A stretch of 61,513 nucleotides of DNA from positions 1,848 through 63,360 of the forward strand of contig RWJK01001854.1 in the NCBI GenBank assembly GCA_004335835.1. The letters run 5' to 3'. Below are positions 21,540-36,339 of this stretch, one piece after another (within the stretch, counting starts at the first letter, position 1; the number at the start of each line of letters is the position of its first letter). A program made the translations under genes and the position numbers. Below the pieces are notes generated by a model. It was not told the origin of the DNA. It saw only the letters and a list, made by a program, of their open reading frames with translations, and did not search any database. The stretch comes from Scenedesmus sp. ARA3 (Eukaryota > Chlorophyta > Chlorophyceae > Sphaeropleales > Scenedesmaceae).

Positions 21540-23570
21540 CCATGGGTGGTATTCATATTAGGGGTGGCAGTCATTATGGAAGCCAGCGGCCAGGAACCAC
21601 TCCAACATCCACTACAGGCAAACGATATAAAGAAAGTTGCCGATTGCAAACGATGCATTGAGAACGGGTCCAATAAAACAGCCACCTCTCTACTGCACAT
21701 CGCAAGACATAGAATCAACGGCAGCACCACTGCGTCGGACGTGACCAGCACGGCTGCCTGCATCAGGCTGCAGCTTCGCTGCAACTGCCGAGGATCAAGT
21801 GTAACATTGTGCAGATTTCATCCCAGCTGTGCCGAGTGGTACTGTTGGTGAGTACACCTTCGAAGGCACAACGCAGCAGCCAGCACCACTGGTGAATCCT
21901 GTACCACCAGTACTGCTGGCAAACCAACATGCGTTGAGAGATGGCTCCAGTGATAGAGCCATCCCGGCTCCTTGCCGCACCTGGTGTAAATGAAATATTT
22001 TTATTAATACAAAGGCAGCAGCACTGCGCGGAGATGTTTGCCACACAATGTGTAGGAGCTGTGCCAGCACGGCTGCTTGCATCAGGCTGCAGTTGCTGCG
22101 GAGCTGCCAAGGATCAAGGAGATATGCCGCAAGTTCCATCTCCGCCGGTATACCGGCATGCATACATGTACGTACACCTGATGAACACACGTGTGTGTTG
22201 TGTACACGAAGCAGCAGCCCCAGCAAAACATGGGTTTTGAACCACTGCTGCCAATCCAACATGCGTCAGAGCTGGTACTCCAAAGTGCCACCCTCCTTGC
22301 CGCATCACGTATGTATGAAAAACAACTGCAGCAGCACTACGGGACGTTTGCCGCGCAACACATGGGAACCGAGACCAGCACGGCTGCTTGCATCACGCTG
22401 CAGATGTGCTGCAAACGCCAAGGATTGCGTGAGCATGGTGCAAACCTGGTGTGAGCATGGTGCAAACCTTGCCCAGTGAAATCTTGCCCAGCAAAACACC
22501 AGATCAGCACGCAGAAAGCAGCAGCCAGGACCACAGGTACATCCTGAGCTGCTGCTGGCCAACAAGCGCTGAGAGGTGGATTCAGTCATAGAGCCATATC
22601 AGATCCTTGCCGCACATCAATCAATGGACAAACAGCGGCGGCAGTGGTTCGCGATGCAAATGTTTGCCAACAATCAACTGGGAACCGTGACCAGCACGGC
22701 TGCCTGCATCAGGCTGCAGCTGGGGTGCAAATGCTGCAGGATCAGATGAACGTGGTGGAAATGTAACCACCCTTGATGCGCCTGATCATAACACATAAGG
22801 CAGCAGCCAGGACCACCATTGGGTTCTGTACTACTACGGTACCACTGTGGTTTTGCACCACTGCTGGCAAACATCATGCGTGGAGAGCTGGGCTCAGTGA
22901 TAGAGCCGTCGATGGCTTTATCTGGGATATATATCCCAGATGTTTGCCACAAATCACGTGCCCGGAACCACATGGCAGCAGCACTGCGCAAATGTCACGC
23001 GCAACATATCGGAGCTGTGCCAGCACGGCTGCCTGCATCAGGCTGCAGCTGCTGCAGAGCTGCCAAGGATCAAATGAACAATGTGCAGAACACATCTCAG
23101 CCTGAGCATTTGATGAACACATAATGCAGTTGTTAGCACATATATGCGCCAATCTTTTGGCTGATACGTTTTCGACACTTTGAAACTGAGGGAGCCTCAC
23201 CAAGTGACAACGCCGCCTGCAACATGCAATGGCTGTGCTGCCACAGCTGAACAAGTTCAACCACCGCCGATGCACCTGATCAAAACGCATAAGGCAGCAG
23301 CCAGGACCACCAATGGATCCTGCACCACTGCTGGCAAACACCATGCGTGAAGAGCTGGGCTCAGTGACAGAGCCATCGATGATTTCATCTGGGGGTTATC
23401 CCAGAAGGTTGCCACACATCACGTACCCAGCACCAAATGGCAGCAGCCCTGCGTGATTGTTGCGCGCAACATTTCAAAGCCATGCCAGCACGGCTGCCTG
23501 CATCAGGCCGCAGCTCCTCCTTGGAGCTGCCAAGGATCAAACAAACATCGTGCAGATTGCATCTCAGCCT
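21540..23570 (+). repeat. Satellite array, unit about 315 bp, six units
   Basis: GCACGGCTGCCTGCATCAGG recurs at 21748, 22067, 22378, 22694, 23023 and 23488 (spacings 319, 311, 316, 329, 465). Units share a GCAGCAGCCAGGACCACC segment and an AGAGCCATCG segment. Neither strand shows a conserved protein. Confidence 0.9.
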
Positions 23571-23717
23571 GTGCATTTGCTGAACACACCATGCAGTCGT
23601 TAGCACATACATACACTTCGAAACTGAGGGAGCCTCGTCAAGTAACAATGCCGCCCGCAACACGCAATGGCTACACTGCCACAGCTGAACCTGTGTGTGT
23701 TCTTTAGCAGACATGTG

Positions 23718-24478
23718 TGCAAGGCTCATACTCCTTGGACACTGCCAAGTATAGGCATGATCAAGGCCTGGCATTGCAAGTGCGGGGAAGCAACAGCGTA
23801 CTTGCCGCAGCTTGGGCGGCAGCGGCAGTCACACACTGGCTGATCCTGCAAGCACCTGTCTGCTGCTGACTGCTGCCAGCCAGAACCACACGGCAAAGTC
23901 AACATCCGTGCAGGCCCCTGTGCACACAACACACATATGTTCATCCTCCTGTGGCCAGTTCTTCAGTCATTCAACCAGTCATACTGGCAATGCTGATGCT
24001 CCTGTGCCAAAAGGCAAACCCATGCCGGCAGTCATGCCATACACACCCATGCAGGTTCCTGTGGAAACACACGTCCATGCAAGCTCCTGTGTAAAGACAC
24101 TTCAACCACAAATGCGATCAAGCCCACAGCCCGCTTTCCCCTGGGGGTGGGGTGGGAGAAGGAGGCTGTAAACCACCCCCGCCAATGATAGCCCCTCATG
24201 AGGCCGTGATAGCCTCACATCAGGCCACAGCCGCGGCAGCGCCAGCAGCCTTCAAGTATGATAGTACTCCAAGCGCATGCATTGCTCAGTGCCCAACATA
24301 CCCAACGCACGTCCATGCAAGCTCATGCGCCAACACATGCCCGTGCAGACCCTGTATAAAGACCTTTCAACCTCAAAATGTATACATACAATACATACAA
24401 CACGTATCAAGCACCCAAGCCTGCTTCAAAGGGGGCCAGCCATCAACCAGCCATCCAGCTCAGGATGGCCTCACATGA
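23718..24478 (+). repeat. Dispersed repeat R3, inverted partner of 59510-60290
   Basis: Hundreds of bases match the reverse strand of 59510-60290, including GGCATGATCAAGGCCTG, the AACCACACGGCAAAGTCAAC region and the AAGCCCGCTTTCCCCTG region. No transposase frame is visible, so it is probably a non-autonomous element. Confidence 0.8.
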
Positions 24479-24698
24479 GCCAATGCCATGAAGTTCCTAA
24501 GTACTTCAAAACCTAGTACAAAACCTCCAGCAAGCATGCATTTCCCAGTGCATAGTATGACAACAGCATACCACACATCCTCCTCAAGTTCCTCAACACC
24601 TCCTCAAATTCCTCAACTCCTCAAATCACTTCTACAGCGCCCACCTTCAGATGGGGGTCAGTGATGTGTGCGCCGCAGCCGACCGCACAGGTATGTTA
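24479..24698. other. Short intergenic spacer, no gene recognised
   Basis: Sequence between repeat R3 and the stop of the minus-strand modular gene. It contains CTCAAGTTCCTCAACACCTC-type short repeats. I did not find a TGTAA on the gene strand here. Confidence 0.4.
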
Positions 24699-27600
24699 TT
24701 AACGGCTGCAGGCCGCAGCAGGCAGGTTGCGGTACTGCACAGACTCGACCACGGCATAGTACGCGCTGCTGCACGCGCAGCGCGCTGACACGCTGAACTC
24801 CTCGGTTCTTGCTCCGTTGGCTGTGGTGGTGTTGAGGCCTTCGGGCAGGCCCGGCTGCCCTGGCTTGGCTCTGGTGCTGATCCATCGCGGGTTGGGGCAC
24901 TGCAGAGGTGCCGTGGGGGGTGAACAGAGCACTAGGTAACGCCTGTAAGCCGACCTGCGGGGGGAAGGGGCATTGGTGTGCATGATGTAGAAGCAGGAAA
25001 AGGAAGGACGGTGGTCACAAGCGGGTGCTGGCACCATCTGGAGACAGTGTGAGCCTTGCCAGGGTAAAAAAAAAAGATCTAGGCACATTTAAAAAACAAG
25101 AAAAAGCCCCAGAACACAGTGGCGGACACATTGCCCACACGCTGACTAATTTGACACTAACAGAAGCTCTCGAGCCTTACCTGGAAGCTGCAGCTGTGAT
25201 GGAAAAGCGCAGCCGCTGGCCTGAGGCTCCCTCAGGGCAGGTGATGGACACATTACCTACACCCTGACAGACATCAAAATGGCACAACCTCACGACTCTC
25301 ACAGCCCTCACAACCCTGACAGTGACAACAGCCGAGGCTGTGTCTCACCTGGAAGCAGGAGATGTGATCGCAAAGCGCAGCTTTTGGCCGGAGGCCCCAG
25401 CAGGACAAGTCACAGACACACTGCCCACAGCAAAGCTGTCGCTGCAGCTTCTGGTGCTCTGTGCCAGGAACAGTGTCGCATTCCCTGGCCCGCGGTTCAA
25501 GTAGCCAGATGCGCTGACTGGCTTCGAGCACTGTGCGGCTGTCGTGCCTGGCTTGAAGTGGCTGAAGCAGGAAGGGCTGGCGGCGGTTGCGCCTTTTGCG
25601 TAGCTGCTGCCGGTGACGCAGCACGTGACGGGGACGCTGATTTGAAAGGAGCCTGTACCGGCAGCGCAGGCAGAAGGTGCAAGCATTGATTTGTTAGGTG
25701 CGCAGCCAGCAGTTGGCATTGCTGCCTGGTGAGGGAACACAGCGCAGACTGCTGTCTTTGCTTGGATCGCTTGGATTATGACATTGTGGCAGGCTTTGTA
25801 GAAGCAAACAGCTTCGACTGGGTGCGGCTGCTGGGACGTACAGTTATGATGGCGCCGTTTACTTGGTCTGAAACTTTACCAGCACATCAGACACTTTCGA
25901 TACGGCTGCATCTTCTGCAAATTGTCTATTATAATGTGTAGATGCGTTCCTAATATGCTTAAATTGACACCCAATCCGCTGGAGCTCTGGGGGTTTTGGC
26001 GCCCCCCCTCTGCACTCCCCTGCCACACTGCCGGCCACCTCAATTTGCTCGGCACTGCATGCTCTGTCGCCGAGGACTCCCAAACACGTATCACAGCACT
26101 GGTGGCAGCGCAGCTCCATTCAGGTTTTATGTGCGCCTACGCCAGGCATATAAGGCCACCTATGGCATATAAAACGTTTTGTAAACTGTATAAATTCATA
26201 CGTTTGCGCACATCGCTACTCACTTTTGATGGTGCGGCAGCCCTGCACAGAGGCAGTGAGGTTGAGCCTGCTGCCGAGTGGCCAGTAACCCACCGCACTC
26301 AATCACAGCAGCAACAGGGCCAGGTAGCGGCCATCCCTGCGCACACCGACTGCACCTGCTGCTGGATCCCAAGGTCACAACCCTGCCATAACAGCCCGCT
26401 CTATATTATATCTGTATCACTTGATAGCTAGTACAAGCAGAAGAAGACGGCATCGAGTGACAATGCAGCTCACTTGTGATGTTGCGGCAGCCCTGCACAG
26501 AGGCAGTGAGGTTGAGCCCCACCGCCACAGGCACGCCAGGCGGGAAGGCTCCGCTGCATGTCACGACAGCAAGGCCGTTGGACTTGGAAGGGCCTGCATC
26601 GCAACAGCACAACAACGTACTGAAACTGTTGATTTAGGGTTGAAGGATGTATATGGGGGGTTTGTTGTGATGTGAATAGGCACGCCAGGCAGGAGGGCTC
26701 CGCTGCATGTCACGACAGCAAGACCGTTGGACTTGGAGAGCCTGCATCGCAGCAGCACGGCAGCCGTTGTTGACGTACATAGGATAGAGATGTGGGGTAC
26801 AAGGTTTGAGGTTTCCCAGCGGGATGGCTTTGCTGCATGCGACGAGCGCTCTTGTAAGTGGAGAGGACTGCGGTGAAACAGCACACAGACAGCCGATGGT
26901 ATACACAGTACATGCGGGGTCTGTTTGATGTGAATAGGGACACCAGGCGGGAAGGCTCCGCTGCATGTCACGACAGCAAGACCGTTGGACTTGGAAGGGC
27001 CTGCATCGCAGCAGCACGGCAGCTGTTGACGTACATAGGATAGAGGTTTGGGGTACAGGGTTTTGGGGTTTCCCAGCGGGATGCCTTTGCTGCATGTCAC
27101 GAGCGCTCTTGTACGTGGGCAGGACTGCAGTGAAACAGTACACAGACAGTTAATTGTATTATGGCAGGTCTGTCTTGATGTAACAAGGGACACACGCAGG
27201 AGGGCTCCTCTGCATGTCACGACAGCAAGGCCGTTGGACTTGGAGGGCCTGCGTGGCAACAGCACAACAGCCGTTTGTTGACATACATAGTTTACAGGTT
27301 TAGGGTACAGGGTTTTAGGGTTCATGTTTTTGGAATTTCACTAAATTCTCATTGTACATGATGGTACCGGAACTCAGCTGTCGTCACATGATGTAGCAGC
27401 AAGCATCAGCTGCTGTGCGTCCACAATCAATCCACAAGCAATCAATCAATGTTCACAATCAAATTCTCCACTATCATCAAATCGTCTACAATCAAGGCCT
27501 GCCTTGCACTCACGAGAGATGAGCCGGGCGGTGCAGGATGGCGCCACTTGTGCTGTCAGCTGGAAGTCCTGGAACAGCTGCAGGTTCTTCAGATTGTACC

Positions 27601-28445
27601 TGAAGACAGCAACAGCTGGCTTGCCTCCGCAGCCGGGCTCCGGCTGTTTCCCGGCCCTCAGTGCCAGCGAGGGACCCGTCAAGACAGCCACATTGGTTGT
27701 GTCGAAAAATGCGGAAGGCTGCCCGCCGCATGTGTAGTTGGCGGTCACCTGCAAGGCACGAAGAAACAGGAGAGCAGCGGCACAGCATCGTAGTTCATAC
27801 TGCATAACATTAGTAGGTGCAGCCGGAAGCCTGCCGCATGTGTAGTTGGCAGTCAACTGCAAGGCGCAACAGACAGGAGGGCAGCGTCACAGCAGCACCC
27901 AGTGCTATGCACCTGCATACCGCACTCGCTGCGGCACGACTACGTTGCAGTTGCAGCGCTGCCGCCAAGGTCGTCAAGTTTGCACATGAGAGCTGTTCAT
28001 CATCATCAACATGTTACCCAACAAGCAACAAGAGATCTGTTATGAGATCTGAAACGCTGTGCTGGGCCAGCACAGCACCTCACACGTAAGGCAGTCTAAG
28101 CGGATGCTCCTGACTGACATGTAACACAACAGGCTGCACCAAGGCCTGCCTCTGCTGAGCCCTTGTAGGAATGGATGTTGGATTTGATTAAATATTGTGC
28201 GTTTGCTGACAGGCGTATTGCATAAAGGCAGCACCAAGGCCTGCCTCTGCTGAGCCCAGGGTTTACTGAAGTAAGTACTAAAGTACTAAAGTACGAAGGA
28301 CAAAAGTAACTAGGGGGCGCCGGCTCTCACCAGCACTGCGTAGTTTGCAGCAGCTGAGAAGGGCGTGCCGTCCAAGTTCTTGCACGCGACCTCAAACGAA
28401 GACGCCCTCGCAACAGTGCTCTCTGCCAGAAAAAAATGTGATGTG

Positions 28446-28478
<33 letters not shown>

Positions 28479-31400
28479 TGTTATAACACAGAGCCGCATT
28501 ATTCTGTAGAGCTGCTTCCACCTGTTTTCATAGTGATCAGCTGCTGTCTATTGCTGCAACCGCAACTTTATGCTTGAGTGATGTGCGCGAATGCGTAGCC
28601 AGCCACCAAAGCTTTCTGCACAGGTTTGCAGTGCAGTGCAGTGCAGTGCAGTGCAGTGCAGTACAGTGCAGTGCAGTGCAGTGCAGTGCAGTGCAGTACA
28701 ACACGACGTCGTGCCGGGCCTAAGCAACCCTGACCAAGCAAGTGGCATGCTGGCGACTTGCAGGGGCTCATTGTGCAGCAAACGCTAGCTGCATCCCTGA
28801 CCAAGCAGCTGGCGATGTAAGCATAAGTACTTTATCTCCTGCTCCATTAACAAGCAGCAGGCCACTCACCGGGGCTCACGGTACAGCGGGTGGTGGTGCT
28901 GTTTACAGCGGGTGGTGGTGCTGTTTATGATGTTTACAGCGGGTGGTGCTGTTTATGATGTTTACAGCGGGTGGTGGTGCTGTTTATGATGGCCGCAGCA
29001 GGCGTAGCGGGCCACATGCAGGGGCTCACTGTGCAGCAAATGCTGGATGCAACCCCCCCACCAAGCAGCTCGATATGCAACATACCAAGTGGCCCACTTA
29101 TTGATCGCAAGCCTTGGTGCACTACCTAATGCCGCCTCATCAAGCAAACCACTCACCGGGGCTCACTGTGCAGCGGGTGGTGGTGCTGTTGATGATGGCA
29201 GCAGACAGCTTTGTGGCACCAGTGACGGAGCTGCAGTGTCAGCAGCACACAAAAAGCAGGATACAGCAAAAGAGTGAGCTCCTATCATGTGGCACAAAGT
29301 GGTGTTGTCACAAATTGACGAGCTGCAGTGTCAGCAGCACACAAAAAGAAGGATACAGCAAAAGAGTGAGCCCCCGCCAGGTGGCACACAGTGGTGCTGT
29401 CACACATTGACGGAGCTGCAGTGTCAGCAGCACACCAGCAGCAGGGTACGGAACACACACGCGTGTTTGCGTCCTTTGTGTTGGTCTGCAGCAGATGCTG
29501 CTGCATGATACATCAAAGGACAAGGCCGCGTGTAAATATGGCTCAGCGCTGCTTGTTTATCGGAACTCAGACAACTGCTTCTTTTTTGAAACAAAACACC
29601 AAACACAAAGCTAGAGTGGTACTATGACCAAGTAGCAGGTGGCGTATCTATGGTACTGCCAACTCATGGCTGGTGAATATTCAGTCGCAACCTAGGTCCT
29701 TTAAGACATGTAATCACCTGCTGGCCTTGTACCTTACTTGTACACCTCTCTGCAGCCGCTGCACAGGTGGCTGATGTTATTTCTGTTAATGGTGATGCAG
29801 CCTCCGCTCCTCATGGCGAACAGCTCTCACCTACTGGCCTTGTACTAGTTCATGCCTCTGCAGCCGCTGCACAGGTGGCTGATGTTCATGAAGCTACTGC
29901 TGATGCAGCAAGCATGATGGTGTAGTGCTCATTTTTGATGCCGTTCCATTGGGGCGTGGGGCCGATGGCATTGATGCTATGGCTTGACGGGAAACATGCT
30001 GCTGATGATGATGATGAGCAGCCTCCGCTCCCCATGGAGAACAGCTCTCACCTGCTGGCCTTGTACTGATATGAGGCGTAGAGTGTGTCCCAGCCGCTGC
30101 ACATGTTCACGTCAAACACCGGCCCCCTTTGCTGTGTGCTTAGAATGCCGATGGAGTTGTTGGCAGTAGTGGTGGGCAGCATCTCCACCAGGCACCCGTC
30201 TGCACATGCGTTAATCGGCAGAAGTACCAACAGGGGAAACAGCGAGGAACGTAAGTGTAAGCCACGGGTTGCAGCAAAAGGTGGTTGTGGGCAGCATCTC
30301 CACAAGGCACCCGTCTGGACATGCATCAAACGGCAGAAGCAAAGTGCCAACAGGGGACACCAGGACGGAGGTAAACCATGGTGAACAGGAGAAGGACATC
30401 AAGCTAGCAAGTGGTGGGCAGCATCTCCACAAGGCAACCGTCTGATGAAATCAAGGAAACGGAAGAAGAGTGCGAACAGGGGAGATGGAGACAGATGTAA
30501 GCCTTGGGAAACAGGGAAAGGACAGCAAGGCAGTAGGACTGCCTGCTATCGCCTAGAGTGCATGCTGGTCAGCAAATGCAGAGACTTACATGTTCCCATA
30601 AGCCGCAGGTACTTCATACAAGCTTGTTGACCATGGAGTTTCAAAAAGTGACATTTCAAATTGACTACACATTCTACCGCTGCAACTTTGCGTGACTGAT
30701 TCAGGCACTTTGAAAGGCGCTTGCAAGACATAATTGAGTCACTGTGACGCTGTCTGTGGCTCGCTCACCTGCGCCTGCTGGCTCGCCAACAAACCTGCCA
30801 GTGCTGTCACTCAGGCCAAGCGTCACCTGTGAGGAAAATGACAGATCCAGGGTTTAGGTTTAGCAGCACAGACAGGGCCCATCCATGGTTGCAGCACTGT
30901 TTTTGGGACGCAAACAGGCGCACAATAACCTGAAAGCTCACAGGGCCAACACGACTCAGCATACATCATCAATGATAAGAATGCTGCATGCAAGCAGAAT
31001 CCCCTGTTGTACTGTTGCACCTGCTGCAGGAGGGGCTCATCAGCATTTCCTGATCCGATTAGGAAAACAACGAGAGCTCGCCAGAAGCTGAAAGCTAACA
31101 GAGCAAATCAACCTGCACTCGCACCTGCTGCAGCAGGCTCTCATCACAAAGTTGCCCCTCCAGACATGTTGCTATACAGCAGTATAGCATCACAGAGGGG
31201 ACAAGCATACAGGATGGGGNNNNNNNNNNNNNNNNNNNNNNNNNNNNNNNNNNNNNNNNNNNNNNNNNNNNNNNNNNNNNNNNNNNNNNNNNNNNNNNNN
31301 NNNNNNNNNNNNNNNNNNNNNNNNNNNNNNNNNNNNNNNNNNNNNNNNNNNNNNNNNNNGGGAGGAATCATATTATTTGCAGGAATGCACTCGCACCTGC

Positions 31401-34400
31401 TGCAGGAGGTTTTCCTCTACAAAGTTGCCCCTCCATACATCGAGGCCTTGCGCCAGTACGAAGTTGGATGCAGCAGGGGAGCTGAAAGCTGCATTCACGA
31501 TTGCCCCTGCCGCCTGGGCAACAATGCCTGAACCCACCGACACCTGAGCACATGCAGACAGTAGTGAAAGCAGCACACACATTGGCAGAAACCTTGGATC
31601 CTACGAATGCGGCACGCAAGCAGCTGCGGTCAGGTTAATTTCAAATATATCAAGCACATCGCAAGCACCTCCTTCTGCATTGCATTGGCGTGCCAGCTAG
31701 TCTGTGCCGTGCGCTTTGTCAAATTAGACCAATGCAAGCGCACTCAAGGCAACCCCGCCTCGTTGAACACCGCCATACATAGGCTGTACCACCAAACCCT
31801 AAACCCTAAACCCTAGCAGAGGCTTGCCCACCTTCACTCCAACCACCACCAGGCTCTTGCCTGTCACAGCAAGCAGCCGCCGCTTCTGGTTGGTGCTGTT
31901 GGACTGCGATATCCAGGTGTCAGTGACCTTCACGGATGATGGGCTATAGGGAACCAGCCCGGCTGCAGAACATAGACGGAGGACATAACATTCATTGATT
32001 GCCAGCAACAGCACATATTCACCAGGACGCTGCATTTAGGACAAGCGACTCATCACTCTACTCACGGCCTTTAGCTCCACCCAGCAGCAGCACATGCGTA
32101 CCATGACGTCACTGACACACTGCTAGATGCATGCTGCCATCTCCGCGCATGCATGCAACTGAGCTGATACTTGTCCAATTGTTGCATATAAAGTCAGCAT
32201 AATGAGTATCATTCAAGCAATGTGCATTGGGGCATGAACGCAATCTTCAGAGCATTGCTGCTGCAGCAGTGCGAGGCAACGTGTCAGCAGGTGCTGGCGT
32301 GCATGCGTGTGTGAGCTGCAAGTGCTGTACTGTGAGCTGCAACTGCTGTTTTGCGCGCTGCAACTGCAGGTGCTGGCACGCAGACGTGTGCGAGATGCAG
32401 CAGCGTGCCGGACGCAGTGCACGAGTATGCACAGTGACGTCATATGAGAGTGCACATGTGCAATTGAGCATATGTGCATGTGCTGCACAGCACTGATACA
32501 CGTGCAGGGACATACACACATGAGATGTGCTGTACAACACTAAAACATGCGCAGGGGTTGACTAGCATGAGCAGGGCACTCACAGATCCACGGCTGCTGC
32601 AGGATGTTGTTGGCGAGGAAGGGGCCTCTGTCCCTTTGAATGGCACCCTCCAGACGGTTGATGAGCTCGTCAGGCGCTGCGTATCACAATGCAAGTATGT
32701 GGCGTGCAGGCATGAGCAAAAATATATTTAGCCTGTGTCAGATTACAGCAGTGCTTTTCTACTTGCTGGTCTAGGCGCATGCCATGCTGTTGCTGTGCCG
32801 GTCAATGAGCTCATCGGATGCTCCGCAGCAACATGTGCACATAGGTGCAGTGTGAAAGCGTGAGCAGTGATATCTCTATTGTCTCAGACAGATGATAGCA
32901 GTACTGTCTGATATTTTGCTTCCTGGTCTCGGTACATGCCATGCTGCTGCTGTGGCTCATGCTGTTTTGATGTGGTGCCAGGAGCTGTATGTAGTCATCT
33001 CGCGTGAAATCATGTGATGCATCAGCCTGGTCTGCTGTCTAATCTTACAGCTGATAGTAACAAAAAATTCCCATGCAGTGCATCCGATTGAGCCTGCACA
33101 AACATCCTGTGGTTGCACTACTATCCCTGGTGCACACTTAGATGCGTATCATCACTAAACACTCACCTGTGATGGTGAAGAAAAAGTTCCTGGTGGTCTC
33201 ATCGGCACAGGAGCCATTGGAGTACACCCAGCTGCCTGCAATGTTGCAAGAAGAAACGTGTGCAACTTTCTGTAGTGTTCGCAGATAACGGCTCACAAGA
33301 CACAAATACATGACAACCCACTCACAGTCACACATGACAGCTGTTGATGTGATGCCAACGTCACGAGCGGCCGCTCACCAAAGTCGCAGATGACAGTGGG
33401 AGGGTTGGGTGGGGCTGCCACACCCTTGCATCCAGCTGCACACTTGGCGGCGTGTGGGGAGGGGGAGGCGCAGCTCCAGACAGCATCTGGGTCGATTTCG
33501 CCGCTCGGGTTGCCGCTGCAACCTGCAGCAGGTTATACGAATGTCCAGAGTTCTTCAAAAAAGCGGCATGTGTATTAGCAGGTGTAACAGCTATTGGCCT
33601 GATTGATGCATTGCCATGACAGGTCGAGCAGCACCAGGCTGCTTGGCTGTCACGTTTGTTGGGAACAGCATGTATGGCTTGGCATGCATGCAAGGAGACA
33701 CTGCACAAGCTGTGCTGTCCTGCCTCAAAACGTCATTGATTGCATGTCAAGATAGGCGCTATAGCTGAAGAGCGATCCATTACCCCGTAGCCATCAGGTT
33801 TTGAAGCTGCAGTGCAAAAGCAAAGCATGCCGCAGTCTGCAGCCACTGCTGTGCCAATAGTTTCTGCAGTTTCTGCAGTGAAGCAGACGACACACGCCTC
33901 CTTTGCTTACCCGCAGGTGAACAGGTCATGGCTGTGTTTGGTTGAGCATATGCACCTGCGGGCACAACACAGCACAATGCATGCCTTGGTCAGCAAGAAG
34001 TGAAAGCCAACATCAGCGGCAAGCATAAGACTTGTAGGTAGCAGGGGTAAAGGAGGTGTTCTGTGTGTAGTGAGCATCATGCACTGATCTGCAGGCTGCC
34101 TATAGCAAATTGTCTGCAGGCTGCCTATAGCAAATCGTCTGCAGGCTGCCTATAACAAATCGTCTGCAGGCTGCCTATAGCAAATCGTCCATGGCAAGCT
34201 GCCAGTCAAAACTTGTCATGCGACACGGGCCCGCATATGCGCAAGCACGCAAACCGCAACGGTTGCCAGGATGGGGGCGTAATTCATTTTGTGAGGTGAA
34301 TTACAGGCGCAGCAAAGCATTTGCATGCCGCTGACAACATGGAGAGGGCGGATTGAAGTGTGAAACAGCGATCCCACACGTACTTACCGTTCCAGCAGCA

Positions 34401-36308
34401 GGCGGGTTAGGGTTTGCAAATATCGACCCCACATGTGCTTACTACTGAAGCAGGAGGCGGGTTGGAGTTCAAAACATCGACCCTACACGTGCTCACCGCC
34501 AACTCAAAAGGCGGGTTGGATTAGGGTATAGGCCCCGCGCATGCTAGCCGTTGAAGCAGCAGGCGGGCTATTTACTACGAATCATCAAAATATCAAACCC
34601 ACGTATGCTCACCGTTGAAGCAGAAGGCGTTGAGGTTGCCTGTCTTGCTGTAGGCTGCCTCGCAGGACGCTGTGCAGGTGCCGCCTTGGCTCACTCCATT
34701 GGGGCAGTCCCACTTGCCCCCCGCAGGCAACCAGCTGCTTGGAGGCAGGAAGGGGCAGGGTGCGGTGGCTGCAGCAGGCAACAGCAGCAGAATGAGGGAG
34801 TGAGTGGTTTAAAACCCAGGCAGCTCTGAAGCTGCTATGAGGATGTGTGTGGCCAGGGGCGGCGCCCCCTGCAGGCAGCCATGTGCTTGGAGGCAAAAAA
34901 GGGCAGGGCGCGGTGGCTGCAGCAGGCAACAGCAGCAGCACAGCACGCCACATGTGGTTACACCATCAGGTAGGTAGCCAATGATAGCTTCAATGATATG
35001 ACAGCAAATGCAAGTCGCAACACAAGCCACCCAGACAACACACGCAAGCACTGTAGCTGACAGATGTTTGTGGGTCTGTAGGCGCCAAGAGTTAAGGGGG
35101 AAGGATACAATAGAATTGGGTGACTGGACTGCTCTGCCCAGGGGTGGGGTGGCATGTTTTTGCACTTTTGCTACGTTGTTATAGCTAACGAAGTTGTTTC
35201 GGCCGAATTAGAGGCCAGTACTGCACCCGCCTCGGCTACTGTAGTGCCTGGAGTCATCCTTCGACTCAGCAAGGAGGGTCCTGGGCTTAACAACAAGAGC
35301 GACCAAAGCAACACGGCCCAAACAGAGTTGGTTGTTATCGAATCAAATCAGAATTTCGCCTTCCGGCCCGATTCCATATTGCAAAAAGTGTGCACTCGTT
35401 GAGCACTCGTTTCTTACGTCTACTTGTGCTGCCGTGATTTTTTATTTTTGGTCACACCCTGGGTCCCTCGTCTGAACCACCGCGATGGATTTGCTGAAGC
35501 GACTCAAAAACACTTTATTTGTATAAGCTTTGCTTTGGATTCAAGTTCTGACACCCTGCAGCCTCAGAAAAGCTAATTATATCTTTCCCCCTTAACATCA
35601 CAGAACGTCACCTGCAGCACAGTTTCAACGCATGCATGCATGGCAGTGCAAGGGGGCGAGCAGCACATGCCGCATGACAAGGCCCGCCCGAAATCAAAGG
35701 CCACTCAAAGGCCACTCACCTACGGCCCAAGTCAAGCGAAAGTCCGCTCAGGCAAAAGCAAAGGAAAAGTCATTCGGGCAAAAGCAACGGCCACTTCTAG
35801 GCCACTGCCCCACGGCGCAAGTCAAGCAAAAGGCCACTCAGGCGAAAGCAAAGGCCAATAAAAGGAAATGTCACTCGGGCTTAAGCAAAGGGCACTCCAA
35901 CGCCACTCACCCACGGCGCAAGTCAGGCCCCCTGCTGGCTGCTGCCACAGGCCATCTCGGCGATGTATACAGCACCTGCAGCATGGCAAGGCCTGCCCCA
36001 AAGCAGCATCACTCACCTACGGCACAAGTCAGGCCCCCCGTTGGCGGCTGCCACAGGCCGTCCTGGCAGGCAGCCTCGTAGGTGGTGGCAGCATGCAGCA
36101 TGCAACATGGCAAGGCCAGCTCAAGAACCAAAGGCCACTCACCCACGGCGCAAGTCAGGCCCCCTGTTGGCTGCTGCCACAGCCCATCCTGGCAGGCAGC
36201 CTCATAGGTGGTGGCAGCAACATTGCCAAAGCCAGCTTTGCAGTTGGCTTTGCACGTTGTCCCGCTGACGGTGCTGGGCCCAGAACAAGCCCTGGCAGGG
36301 TGAATTTG

Positions 36309-36339
<31 letters not shown>

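Noticed and set aside
22874..23344. Minus-strand frame of 156 codons within the 315-bp satellite
   Set aside because: The same region in other satellite units is broken by stops and shifts, so there is no selection on the protein.
23718..24478. Possible protein-coding transposon
   Set aside because: No transposase, integrase or reverse transcriptase motif is seen on either strand of either copy.
25180..25270. Segment encoding VGNVSITCPEGASGQRLRF as an additional exon of the modular gene
   Set aside because: It duplicates the end of exon 19 and its acceptor would start in phase 0, which does not fit the phase-2 donor at 25349.
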